NCBI GenBank assembly: GCA_023386495.1
Contig: JAEWJS010000004.1
Span: forward strand, 1-64,000
From: Bacillota bacterium
Lineage (GTDB): Bacteria; Bacillota; Bacilli; Paenibacillales; Paenibacillaceae
DNA length: 64,000 bases
Direction: 5' to 3'
Part shown: positions 1 through 7,130 of the stretch, one piece after another
Position numbering within the stretch: position 1 is the first letter of the stretch
Layout: each line of letters starts with the position of its first letter
Position numbers and translations under genes: made by a program
The notes under the pieces: model-generated
Told to the model about the DNA's origin: nothing
Databases searched by the model: none
The model's input: only the letters and a program-made list of their open reading frames with translations

Positions 1-74
1 CCCTTAGCTCAGTTGGTTAGAGCGGTCGGCTCATAACCGATTGGTCGGGGGTTCGAGTCCCTCAGGGCCCACCA
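1..74 (+). tRNA. tRNA with CAU anticodon (Ile2 or Met), 5' end cut
   Basis: A cloverleaf runs from the window edge to an encoded CCA. The anticodon loop CTCATAA at about 32-38 gives anticodon CAT. The 3' acceptor strand GGGCCC implies that the first three bases of the gene lie left of the window. The GGGCCCTTAGCTC-type acceptor and D-arm resemble bacterial tRNA-Ile2, whose CAU is read as lysidine-modified, more than the elongator tRNA-Met of Bacillus. That identity is an inference from memory; CAU alone cannot separate Ile2 from Met. Confidence 0.9.
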
Positions 75-89
75 TTTGTGAACATCCAT

Positions 90-178
90 GCCGGGGTGGC
101 GGAACTGGCAGACGCACAGGACTTAAAATCCTGCGGTGGGTGACCACCGTACGGGTTCGATTCCCGTCCTCGGCACCA
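90..178 (+). tRNA. tRNA-Leu (UAA)
   Basis: An 89-base gene including encoded CCA. It has the long variable arm of a class II tRNA and anticodon TAA inside ACTTAAAAT. It follows the CAU tRNA by 15 bases, so the two are probably co-transcribed and share the terminator at 212-238. Confidence 0.95.
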
Positions 179-211
179 TTTTTGGTCTATTGGAATAAGC
201 AAGCGTGATTA

Positions 212-238
212 ACCTCCTGCATTGAAGGAGGCTTTTTT
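212..238 (+). terminator. Intrinsic terminator of the tRNA pair
   Basis: A CCTCC/GGAGG stem with an A-T extension and short loop is followed by a run of six T. It lies 34 bases after the tRNA-Leu CCA. Confidence 0.8.
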
Positions 239-505
239 ATGTTTCAAGAGCTTTTTTAGTCATTTCTCTGAATCTGTGGTAAAATAATCTACAAGATTCT
301 CGCTCGTAAATAGGTTAAGATTAGAATGGTTTAATCTCCGCTGAATAACATCAAGCCCTATGGTCGATTGACAGATTGGACCAGTCCAGGAAATCGACAT
401 TGATGCGCTTGATAACAGGGAATATTATACTAATAGATATGATGAATACTAGGCCAAGTGAGCCATGTGGGATCAACTCTTTAACGTGAAAAGGGGCAAA
501 ATGAC
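239..505. other. Upstream region of the agr-like cluster with a dyad
   Basis: This AT-richer stretch contains no convincing gene. At 364-397 the arms TCGATT and AATCGA enclose a second, slightly offset dyad TGGAC-CA-GTCCA (377-388). The pair could be an operator or a leader hairpin. TTGACA (368-373) lies inside the left part of this structure, but no good -10 box is found 16-18 bases downstream of it, so the promoter position is unresolved. Confidence 0.4.
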
Positions 506-1174
506 GTGAATTATTTTATTTTCCTAGTGGCATCGTCGATCGAGTATTTTGCAGGGTTTATGTTTATGTTCGCACTCTTTCGATTCAGGATACGACGGCC
601 ATTGGTGTTAAATGCCCTTCTCGTTTCTTTTCTAATGAGCCAGGTTTCCTATTTTACGTGGATCAATCCGGAGATCGATGAGTTCTCAACCTATATTCAA
701 TTCCTATTATTTATAATAGTTTTTTGGTTGTTCTTCCTCGTTCCCTTTTTCCATTCGATTGTTATGAATTTTGCAGGAGTTGCTTCCGGAATCCTACTAC
801 AAGGAATTTGTTTATTCTTACTGTTGCAGATTACGGGAACTACCGCAGCTGCTTTTTTGGCAGATGTATGGTCGGCTTCGGCGCTTCAAGTTTTGACGGC
901 AGTATTGCAGATTGGGTTGACACGGTTGATTGTGATTAAGAACTGGGGATTTGATTTCGTTCCAACTTCACCGCGCGCAAATGTCGTAATAAAAGGCACG
1001 AATGCTATACTTATCGGAATTATTTCATTCTCGGTTGTTCTTGCGGCCTTTCTCTCATTCATTTTCCGAAACAACCTAAATGGATATATCATGAGTGCCT
1101 GCATCGTGTTTATCCTTACTTTGTCGATGTTTATCTATTACTCTGTCAAAAAGGATAATGAAGATGCTTCGTAA
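506..1174 (+). CDS. Polytopic membrane protein, AgrC-sensor-like without kinase
   Basis: A 222-residue protein starting at GTG, with AAGGGG about ten bases upstream. It consists of six or seven hydrophobic helices (near residues 3-26, 35-53, 61-83, 84-110, 125-143, 168-189 and 194-214) and a short charged tail. This topology, and its place directly upstream of agrB and agrD, match the N-terminal sensing half of AgrC histidine kinases. The protein stops right after the last helix, so there is no H-box or GHKL ATPase domain. It may be a receptor acting by another route, a remnant, or an unrelated membrane partner of AgrB. The gene overlaps agrB by 11 bases. Confidence 0.6.
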   Translation: MNYFIFLVASSIEYFAGFMFMFALFRFRIRRPLVLNALLVSFLMSQVSYFTWINPEIDEFSTYIQFLLFIIVFWLFFLVPFFHSIVMNFAGVASGILLQGICLFLLLQITGTTAAAFLADVWSASALQVLTAVLQIGLTRLIVIKNWGFDFVPTSPRANVVIKGTNAILIGIISFSVVLAAFLSFIFRNNLNGYIMSACIVFILTLSMFIYYSVKKDNEDAS

Positions 1175-1688
1175 AGCAGCAGCCGGTTTGCGTGCCCGAA
1201 TGATTGACAACGGAGTCGAGGCACCATCGGTGGATGTAATCGTGTATGCGATGAATATCGTAGCGAATACATTATCAATCGTAGTGCTCAGCTTGCTGGC
1301 AGGCTTGCTTACGGGTGAGTTTGGACGTACAGTTCTTGTACTTGGAGTCTTCGCGCTTATTCGCTATTTATCCGGAGGCTATCATCTGAAGTCAGGGTTA
1401 TGGTGTATCGTTGTCTCCAGTGCCGTAATGTCCGTAATCCCACATATTCATCTATCGGATAATTGGACGAGCATATTGACTGCTATCGCGCTGGTGGTCG
1501 TGATCTTGCTAGCACCTGCTAATTATGACAAATATGCAACAATTGATCCGAAATACTTCCCTCTAATGAAAGTGATATCATCGTTGGTCGTTGCCAGCAA
1601 CTTCGTATTTATGTCGGATGTAATGGCCCTGGCATTCATCACACAAGCCGGACTTCTGCCATTTAAGGAAGGAGGTGAACAAGGATGA
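1164..1688 (+). CDS. agrB: AgrB-like autoinducer-processing membrane protease
   Basis: AgrB endopeptidases cut and cyclise AgrD precursors at the membrane. This 174-residue protein has the family signature: RYLSGGYH near residues 67-74 and a cysteine at 81. With this start the catalytic pair is His74 and Cys81, the same seven-residue spacing as His77/Cys84 of Staphylococcus aureus AgrB. Four or more membrane helices follow. The start at 1164 is chosen because AAAAAGGA (1147-1154) lies nine bases upstream; an in-frame ATG at 1158 is also possible. The upstream gene overlaps it, and agrD begins four bases before its end, so translation is probably coupled. Confidence 0.88.
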   Translation: MLRKAAAGLRARMIDNGVEAPSVDVIVYAMNIVANTLSIVVLSLLAGLLTGEFGRTVLVLGVFALIRYLSGGYHLKSGLWCIVVSSAVMSVIPHIHLSDNWTSILTAIALVVVILLAPANYDKYATIDPKYFPLMKVISSLVVASNFVFMSDVMALAFITQAGLLPFKEGGEQG

Positions 1689-1816
1689 AGAAGAAAGGTT
1701 ATCAGCTTCTTGCGAGCGGCATCATTGCTCTGGCATCCGCTTTTGTCTTGATGGGTTCCTACTACTTCGTTAACAAGCCAGAAATCCCGGCGGAACTAAG
1801 AAAGAAGGGCGCATAA
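1685..1816 (+). CDS. agrD: AgrD-type cyclic lactone autoinducer precursor
   Basis: A 43-residue peptide starting at ATG 1685 inside the end of agrB (ATGA-type overlap), with AGGAGG seven bases upstream. It has the AgrD plan: a basic N-terminus (MKKKG), an amphipathic or hydrophobic leader to about residue 24, a short core and an acidic-proline tail (PEIPAELRKKG). The likely ring is Ser25-Tyr-Tyr-Phe-Val29, giving a lactone through serine rather than the usual cysteine thiolactone. The ring boundary after Val29 is inferred by analogy with five-residue staphylococcal rings; the processed N-terminus cannot be read from sequence. Confidence 0.85.
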   Translation: MKKKGYQLLASGIIALASAFVLMGSYYFVNKPEIPAELRKKGA

Positions 1817-1817
1817 G

Positions 1818-2213
1818 ATGAAGATGCCAGTAGTCCGACGCCTCGGTCGCAAGGATTTCGAAATCGTTATGGTCGACATGAACGATGTCCTCTTCACTTA
1901 CGTGGAGGGCAGCGTCATCCGATACCAGACGAAATCGGAAATATTCAGCCAAATCAGTACGCTTGAGGAGCAAGAGCGACTCTTGTCCACGATGGGCTTC
2001 AGCAAGCTGGAACGCGGATATCTCGTCCAGATGGAGAAGGTCGAATGGTTCGATGAAGACACGTTTCAAGTGTTCTTCGAACGGCATCCCTCCAAGGCAG
2101 CGCCAAGCGCACCGGTGTCACGGGCGCATCGAAAGGACATACCAAAGGAGAAGGTTGTGAAACCGGAACCTGAGAGCCTTGTGAATGGGCTGTATTACCC
2201 GTACAGTCGCTGA
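1818..2213 (+). CDS. LytTR-domain DNA-binding regulator without receiver
   Basis: A 131-residue protein beginning one base after the agrD stop codon. Residues about 12-92 read as a LytTR DNA-binding domain, the AgrA output fold: a buried strand, the D-x-L-F-x-Y-V-E-G segment, then strands near GYLVQMEKVEWF. There is no CheY-like receiver, so it cannot be controlled by phosphorylation like AgrA. The C-terminal 40 residues are basic, proline-rich and probably disordered. It is the only obvious output protein of the cluster and is followed by a strong hairpin at 2246-2278. Confidence 0.75.
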   Translation: MKMPVVRRLGRKDFEIVMVDMNDVLFTYVEGSVIRYQTKSEIFSQISTLEEQERLLSTMGFSKLERGYLVQMEKVEWFDEDTFQVFFERHPSKAAPSAPVSRAHRKDIPKEKVVKPEPESLVNGLYYPYSR

Positions 2214-2245
2214 TCGGACAACCCCGGTCAGCAATCTGCAAGCGA

Positions 2246-2278
2246 AGAGCCGGCCATTCGGTAATTGGCCGGCTCTCT
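2246..2278 (+). terminator. Hairpin ending the agr-like operon
   Basis: Perfect 11-bp stem AGAGCCGGCCA/TGGCCGGCTCT followed by a weak T/C tract, just before ung. Confidence 0.7.
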
Positions 2279-2302
2279 TCATCGAATCGGAGGCGCACGA
2301 AC

Positions 2303-2995
2303 ATGCTGACGAACTTACCGCTCGATTGGAAAGAACTGCTGCATTCCGAGACAGAACAGTCCTATTATCGCGAACTGTCCGCACGGCTGGCGGAAGCATA
2401 CCGCAGCACTACGGTGTACCCGCCCCCCGAGCAATTGTTCCAGGCTATGGCCTACACATCCTATGCGGATACGAAGGTCGTCATTCTGGGCCAGGACCCT
2501 TACCATGGACGGAGCCAGGCGCATGGATTGAGCTTCTCGGTTCCGCCTGGCGTCCCCATTCCGCCGTCGCTGCGCAACATCTACAAGGAGCTGCATGCGG
2601 ATGTCGGCTGCTCGATTCCGAGCCATGGCTGCCTGGTTCCCTGGGCACGGCAAGGCGTGCTGCTGCTGAATGCGGTATTGACCGTGGAAGCCGAGCGAGC
2701 TGGATCGCATGCCCGTATCGGCTGGGAACGTCTGACGGATCGGATCGTGCATCTATTGAACGAGCGGGAACGACCCGTCGTGTTCCTCTTGTGGGGGAAG
2801 CATGCGCAGGACAAAGCTTCGTTCATTGATCGCAGTCGACATGGCGTCATCGAATCCGTTCACCCTAGTCCGCTGGCTGCTTATCGAGGCTTCTTCGGCA
2901 GCCGTCCGTTCTCGCGCGCGAACGCATACTTGCGCGTCTACGGATTAACGGAGATCGACTGGTGCTTGCCTGAGGAGTCGGAGGAAGTAGGATAG
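2303..2995 (+). CDS. ung: Uracil-DNA glycosylase, family 1
   Basis: Removes uracil from DNA as the first step of base excision repair. The 230-residue length is normal. The water-activating motif GQDPYHG places Asp65 as the catalytic residue, and the HPSPL motif near residue 188 supplies the catalytic histidine of the minor-groove loop. A Phe-containing uracil pocket (GLSFSV) lies between them. GGAGG stands about ten bases before the ATG. It stands alone between two hairpins. Confidence 0.97.
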   Translation: MLTNLPLDWKELLHSETEQSYYRELSARLAEAYRSTTVYPPPEQLFQAMAYTSYADTKVVILGQDPYHGRSQAHGLSFSVPPGVPIPPSLRNIYKELHADVGCSIPSHGCLVPWARQGVLLLNAVLTVEAERAGSHARIGWERLTDRIVHLLNERERPVVFLLWGKHAQDKASFIDRSRHGVIESVHPSPLAAYRGFFGSRPFSRANAYLRVYGLTEIDWCLPEESEEVG

Positions 2996-3018
2996 AGGCT
3001 TGTATGCGGCGATTCGCA

Positions 3019-3066
3019 GCGAGAAGGCCGATCAACAGTCATGGCGACTGATGATCGGCCTTCTCG
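3019..3066. terminator. Bidirectional terminator between ung and the SLH gene
   Basis: A 16-bp perfect stem GCGAGAAGGCCGATCA and its complement between two convergent genes. Confidence 0.8.
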
Positions 3067-3079
3067 CCGTGTGTGATCG

Positions 3080-4018
3080 TTATTGCGCGTCCGCAAGCGT
3101 CGGTTCGTATTGGGAGCCGATATACGCGGTTGCCTTCACTTCCGTAATGACCTGCGGGTACATCCGATCCGGATCAGGGAGCACGGGCTCTACATGAATG
3201 ATCGCCTTTGTGCCATTGAAGGTGATGGAAGCGATGCGGATACCATAGCCGGGATGCGGCGCTTGAGCGGTGACAGTCACTTCATTCACCTGGTCATTGA
3301 TCGCTGCATGGCTCAGGCTCAGGTCGTACAGCGGGCGGCTGGCCGGTTCTTCGTCCGGCATCTGCTGCTCACGCGCGGACTGCACGAAGAGCAGAGCCTT
3401 GTGAAGCCAGCCGGCAGCTTCGCCCCGTTTCATGATAGCTTGGGGTTCGAACTGCTGCCGCGCATTCAGTTCCGCGATGTTCGTGATCAGGAGCTTCTGG
3501 ATGCTGTTCATATAGTCCGGCGTAATGTCCGACTCGTCTTCGATCATGATGTATTGTTCGGTAAATGCATACTCCCCGGTCTGCGTAACGGCTTGAAACA
3601 GGTGATGCGCGAACTGCTCACGCGTCATCTTCTCCTCAGGGCGTACATCACGCGGGATTTCGAGACCGCTGTAGGCGGCAATCACGAACGCATCGGAGTA
3701 CCAAGCATCATCCTTCGCATTCGGGTAGTGATCGCTCGCTAAGGGCATCTTGATGAAGCGCATATGATCGATATTGAACGCGAACGCCTTCACGAGCAGG
3801 ACGACGCCGGAGGCATACGTCATGTCCCCTTGTGGATTGAACGTGCCTTGCTTCTCTCCGAGCACGATTCCGGCGTCTTGCAAGGCACGAATCGCTTCTC
3901 GATTGTGATCCGTCTCCGTGTCGGAGAAGGCGAGGGCGGATTGTCCGATCGCCGCCAACATTGCGAATGCAATGATCATCAGGAACATGGGGCGGGTCAA
4001 TTTGCGTGCAGTCTTCAT
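3080..4018 (-). CDS. Secreted SLH-domain protein
   Basis: A 312-residue protein with an N-terminal signal peptide (about 1-30). SLH-like segments follow near residues 33-75 (AIRALQDAGIVLG...FNPQGDMTYASGV), 90-145 and 160-215. SLH domains normally anchor proteins to pyruvylated secondary cell-wall polymers of Gram-positive bacteria. The C-terminal 80 residues (IRIASITFNGTKAIIHVEP onward) form a beta-rich domain resembling PrcB-type C-terminal domains; that resemblance is tentative. It is convergent with ung. Confidence 0.75.
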   Translation of the reverse strand: MKTARKLTRPMFLMIIAFAMLAAIGQSALAFSDTETDHNREAIRALQDAGIVLGEKQGTFNPQGDMTYASGVVLLVKAFAFNIDHMRFIKMPLASDHYPNAKDDAWYSDAFVIAAYSGLEIPRDVRPEEKMTREQFAHHLFQAVTQTGEYAFTEQYIMIEDESDITPDYMNSIQKLLITNIAELNARQQFEPQAIMKRGEAAGWLHKALLFVQSAREQQMPDEEPASRPLYDLSLSHAAINDQVNEVTVTAQAPHPGYGIRIASITFNGTKAIIHVEPVLPDPDRMYPQVITEVKATAYIGSQYEPTLADAQ

Positions 4019-4173
4019 GGTTGCTTCACCTCGTTATGGGATAGTATTGCCTATTCGTCCACTAAGACGGATGTTCGATCGGAAAGGTTGCAGATCCATT
4101 ATGTAGCGTTACGATACATTTTGTAGTAGAATGTTGCGTACATAATGAATGTAGAACAGGAGCGTGATTCGCC

Positions 4174-4710
4174 ATGAAGACGGGGAAGAGATGGCTGACT
4201 GTCGGTGCTGCGAGCATGTTAATCGCAGGGTTGTTAGCGGGGACGGCGGTAGGTGCGGGAGGCATTGCATTGATCGTGAATGGGAAGCCGTCATCTGCCG
4301 AAGTCCTCATGCGTGACGGCGTAACCTATGTGCCTCTGCGGGCTGCTGCTGAATTATTGGGCTCGGAAGTGCGATGGGACAGCGCATCGAGAACGGTCCG
4401 GATCGACGCGTTAGCGGAGCAAGGAGTACAGTTCGCAGGCGAATTCAGATTCAGCGGAATGACCATGAAAGAGCAGAATGGCATTACGATGATTACGACG
4501 GAGATACGCAATGAATCGAAGGGGCGTGCCGAAGCGGTTCTATTCTCGGCTGTGTATTATGATGCCGAAGGGAAGCGTCTTGGCAATGCGGTAGGGACCG
4601 CGGTCGGCCTGAACAGCGGAGAGTCGGCAACGGTACATATGCTGACGGACGACAAGGGCGCGCTAGGCGACTACGCGACTGTTCGCTACCAGATCGAACA
4701 GGTGTTATAA
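4174..4710 (+). CDS. Exported stalk-domain (copper amine oxidase N-like) protein
   Basis: A 178-residue protein with a signal peptide (1-28). Residues 30-72 form a stalk domain: ALIVNGKP, then YVPLRAAAELLG, then VRWDSASRTVRI. Residues 80-178 are beta-rich and look like an FxLYD-type extracellular domain. The stalk domain is common in Paenibacillaceae surface proteins and does not imply amine oxidase activity. Its role is probably structural or binding at the cell surface. A second stalk protein is encoded at 7473. Confidence 0.75.
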   Translation: MKTGKRWLTVGAASMLIAGLLAGTAVGAGGIALIVNGKPSSAEVLMRDGVTYVPLRAAAELLGSEVRWDSASRTVRIDALAEQGVQFAGEFRFSGMTMKEQNGITMITTEIRNESKGRAEAVLFSAVYYDAEGKRLGNAVGTAVGLNSGESATVHMLTDDKGALGDYATVRYQIEQVL

Positions 4711-4725
4711 CGATTTCGACATGAG

Positions 4726-4754
4726 CAGACAAATCGACAATCTTCCGGTACAAT
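4726..4754 (+). promoter_or_regulatory. Candidate sigma-A promoter of the small membrane ORF
   Basis: CAGACA (4726-4731) and TACAAT (4749-4754) are separated by 17 bases. The -35 match is only partial. Confidence 0.4.
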
Positions 4755-4764
4755 AAGGATACAT

Positions 4765-4878
4765 ATGGGAGAAAAGCGAGTGAATGCCATGCTGAAGCGA
4801 GTAAATTGGGTCTGGATCGCAATACTGGTGGGGTTGATCGCATTCTGGGGCGTCCTAGGTTATTGGCTAGTGAACTAG
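4765..4878 (+). CDS. Single-span small membrane protein
   Basis: A 37-codon ORF starting MGEKRVNAM. Residues about 14-35 form one hydrophobic helix rich in Trp, Ile and Leu and flanked by basic residues on the N side. AAGGAT lies four bases before the ATG; an internal ATG at 4789 is a possible start. A promoter-like pair sits directly upstream. The family is not recognised. Confidence 0.5.
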   Translation: MGEKRVNAMLKRVNWVWIAILVGLIAFWGVLGYWLVN

Positions 4879-4885
4879 TTCGATA

Positions 4886-4909
4886 CTTGGCATTCCCCCG
4901 AATGCCAAG
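4886..4909. terminator. Hairpin after the small membrane ORF
   Basis: Ten-bp perfect stem CTTGGCATTC/GAATGCCAAG with loop CCCC. No T-run follows on the plus strand, so terminator function is uncertain. Confidence 0.4.
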
Positions 4910-4915
4910 CCATGA

Positions 4916-4947
4916 AACAAAAAAGAACCCTTGCTAGCAAGGGTTCT
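4916..4947 (-). terminator. Intrinsic terminator of tRNA-Val
   Basis: On the minus strand, AGAACCCTT/AAGGGTTCT closes a six-base loop and is followed by TTTTTTGT, 14 bases after the tRNA CCA. Confidence 0.88.
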
Positions 4948-4960
4948 CGGCTTGTATGTA

Positions 4961-5036
4961 TGGTGATCTGTAGTGGGCTCGAACCACTGACCCCCACCCT
5001 GTCAAGATGGTGCTCTCCCAGCTGAGCTAACAGATC
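4961..5036 (-). tRNA. tRNA-Val (GAC)
   Basis: A 76-base minus-strand cloverleaf with encoded CCA. The seven-base acceptor stem is GATCTGT/ACAGATC, and the anticodon loop TTGACAG gives anticodon GAC. It stands alone with its own terminator. Confidence 0.94.
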
Positions 5037-5096
5037 ACGTCTTAGCGACAAGTAATAATATATCAAGTTTCGATCGCAGAGTCAACCCCAATTTGC

Positions 5097-5133
5097 AAAA
5101 AAAATGCCGAGCCTGTTAAGAGACCAAGCCCGG
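5097..5133 (-). terminator. Intrinsic terminator of the 61-residue gene
   Basis: On the minus strand a ten-bp stem (GCCGGGCTTG with CAGGCTCGGC, two G-U pairs) precedes eight T. Confidence 0.75.
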
Positions 5134-5147
5134 CCATGATGTGAACG

Positions 5148-5333
5148 CTATCCTTTGACGATATCGCACTTGGTCTTAATAAAATGGATTTGGTTATGCA
5201 GCCGATTCAGCTCCTGCTGCTCTTGTTCCGTTCGTTCCGCCTTCGCTTGCAGCTGCGCAAGCGACTGCTGGATTTCCATCAGATCGGCAGAAGCATTCGC
5301 GCAATCATAATCGCTTTCCAACTGATCGACCAT
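5148..5333 (-). CDS. Small coiled-coil protein of unknown function
   Basis: A 61-residue soluble protein (MVDQLESDYDCAN...). Residues about 15-55 form a Gln/Glu-rich helix with heptad character (MEIQQSLAQLQAKAERT, then QEQQELNRLHNQIHFIK). The start is fixed by AGAAGGAGG nine bases upstream of ATG 5333; reading further upstream gives an improbable basic N-terminus. It has its own terminator. The family is not recognised. Confidence 0.65.
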   Translation of the reverse strand: MVDQLESDYDCANASADLMEIQQSLAQLQAKAERTEQEQQELNRLHNQIHFIKTKCDIVKG

Positions 5334-5583
5334 ACCGGGCAGCCTCCTTCTGTTCACGACATTTTCGTTAACGGGTCTTATTATGTTCGCCGGCATTCGC
5401 GTTATGCGCTTGTTCGGCGATACTTTTTTTACCCCTCCGCACATAGAGTGAAGGAAGCGCATTCTGACGGAGGCAAGGAAACATTGAAGGACTTGATTAG
5501 CGATGAAGCCGCATAAATAGGGCGAGCTAAGGGAATAATGCTTCCAGCACCAGGCAAGTTTGGTTCTGGAAGGAGGGGCAGCT

Positions 5584-5835
5584 CTGAAGAGACAGCATGC
5601 GATGATCGGCATGATCATCGCTTCGACGTTATGTCTAGCGGGCTGCAGCGAATGGTTGAAGCCGCATAGCCATAGCAGGCTGCAGCCTGCGGCTTATGAA
5701 GCGGTATTCCAAGACGTGTACGCGGAATCGGTCTTCGGGTCGGTATACGGGGCGCCCGATCAGCCGGTTAGTCCGAAAAATCCATTAGGCCATTCAGGCG
5801 GCGTAAGGCCGCTGCCTCCATTGGGATCGGAATAA
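5584..5835 (+). CDS. Small lipoprotein with probable CTG start
   Basis: An 83-residue lipoprotein if translated from CTG 5584. This start gives a basic N-region (KRQ), a hydrophobic stretch and the lipobox LAGC near residue 21. AGGAGGGG (5571-5578) is five bases upstream of the CTG, whereas the next ATG (5602) lies more than 20 bases from any ribosome binding site. The mature part is short and rich in Tyr, Pro and Gly. No family is recognised. Confidence 0.55.
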   Translation: MKRQHAMIGMIIASTLCLAGCSEWLKPHSHSRLQPAAYEAVFQDVYAESVFGSVYGAPDQPVSPKNPLGHSGGVRPLPPLGSE

Positions 5836-5868
5836 TTCCGTTCGCTGCAGGGTGTATGCGTAAGCAGA

Positions 5869-5904
5869 GAGAGGGAAGCAACCGCTATCGGATGCTTCCC
5901 TCTC
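5869..5904. terminator. Hairpin between convergent genes
   Basis: Twelve-bp perfect stem GAGAGGGAAGCA/TGCTTCCCTCTC between the lipoprotein and the DUF3892 gene. Confidence 0.65.
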
Positions 5905-5921
5905 GTGTTATGGGGCGCCAT

Positions 5922-6149
5922 TCAGAACGTAGGCAGATTATCCAGATTATTGTCCTTACGCCCGTCGGGATTCGAGCGAAGATGCTCCTCTTGATCTCTT
6001 CCCTTGAATACGTTCAAGTTCATGATCTCGTTATTCTTCACCATCGTCTGGGCGGTCTTGTAGTCGACTACCCTGCCGGAGGTTAGCTTCAAATCGACGA
6101 TATCGCCGTCGCCATTCTTCCGAACTGCTACTACTTCTTCTTGCTCCAT
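5922..6149 (-). CDS. DUF3892-family small protein
   Basis: A 75-residue protein reading as DUF3892: VRKNGDGDIVDLKLTSGR, then TAQTMVKNNEI, ending in an NPDG...NNLDNLPTF-type tail. The family is short, probably beta-rich and of unknown function. It is monocistronic, with the hairpin at 5869-5904 as its 3' end. Confidence 0.75.
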   Translation of the reverse strand: MEQEEVVAVRKNGDGDIVDLKLTSGRVVDYKTAQTMVKNNEIMNLNVFKGRDQEEHLRSNPDGRKDNNLDNLPTF

Positions 6150-6206
6150 TGTTTATCGCCTCCCGTCCCTAGCTTGCCTGAATGTCAGCCCGATTATTCC
6201 GCAACA

Positions 6207-6236
6207 AGAAGACCGGCCTCGAAGAGCGCCGGTCTG
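6207..6236 (-). terminator. Terminator of the MBL hydrolase gene
   Basis: AGACCGGC/GCCGGTCT stem, followed on the minus strand by TTCTTGTT. Confidence 0.6.
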
Positions 6237-6254
6237 TCCATCCCTAGTATGCGA

Positions 6255-6980
6255 TTAGAGCGTATAGGAGACATGCTGCTCCACGAACGTCATCTTGCCG
6301 GTCTTGCCGATAAAGTCCTCGTAATTATCCGCATAATGCATGAGCCGTACGCGAGCTTGTACATCCTCCGGCAGGGTGAGCAGCTCCTCCAGCGAAGCAT
6401 GTACCGCGCCTGGTCCTTGAAGCTGGCAATCGTGGAATACGAGGCAGCCTTTCTCGCGAACCATTCTCGTCACAAGCTCGGCATCGAACCGCATGTCCGA
6501 CGTGTAGAAGAAGCTGTCATTGATAAGAAGCGAGTAGCTTGCCTTGTTCGGGATATGCTCGGTTGGTATCAACTCGATCGTGAGTCCCGGATGCAGCTCG
6601 GCCGCATGGCCTGCTTCCAAGGTATGTACGTGAAAAAATTCGCCGATCGTCTGCCAGCTGCCTTGCGAAAGCCCGCCCTTAAGCGCGTTCTCCCACAATG
6701 GCTCGAGCAAGTCTGCCGGGACGTAGAGCACCGGCTTCTTCTTGATCTCGAACTTCATCCGGAATGCGTATTCTTCAAGGCCGCCGATATGGTCAGCGTG
6801 AATATGCGTGATGAGCACGGCATCGATATCTTCAATGGGCTTACCCAATTTATAAAGAGAAGTAGGGGCGGTTGTGCCGCAATCGATCATGAGCGTGTAG
6901 CCATTCGATTCGAGCAAAGCATTCGTATTGAAATGCTTCTTGGCGAATGCGCTTCCTGTTCCGAGCATTAGGATGTCCAA
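6255..6980 (-). CDS. MBL-fold metal-dependent hydrolase, RNase Z-like
   Basis: A 241-residue metallo-beta-lactamase-fold protein. Its metal motif is THIHADHIGG, with His59, His61, Asp63 and His64. Further ligands are plausible at His131-133 (GEFFHVHTLEAGH region), at the Asp in YTSDMRF and at the His in RLMHYAD. The N-terminal LGTGSAF and DCGTTAP segments resemble RNase Z and related phosphodiesterases, but the exosite arm of RNase Z is missing. The substrate cannot be assigned. Confidence 0.85.
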   Translation of the reverse strand: MDILMLGTGSAFAKKHFNTNALLESNGYTLMIDCGTTAPTSLYKLGKPIEDIDAVLITHIHADHIGGLEEYAFRMKFEIKKKPVLYVPADLLEPLWENALKGGLSQGSWQTIGEFFHVHTLEAGHAAELHPGLTIELIPTEHIPNKASYSLLINDSFFYTSDMRFDAELVTRMVREKGCLVFHDCQLQGPGAVHASLEELLTLPEDVQARVRLMHYADNYEDFIGKTGKMTFVEQHVSYTL

Positions 6981-7130
6981 ACCGCTGCTCCTCCTGAGGT
7001 CTTTTTTTCAATTTAACATTTTTAGCCACGGATTAAAAGAGGAAACAAGAAAAACCTAGACATTCGCCGCTGCCGATTGCGTCAAGGCTCATACAATGGG
7101 AATAAATGCCCTATAGAGGAGCCATTGGCC

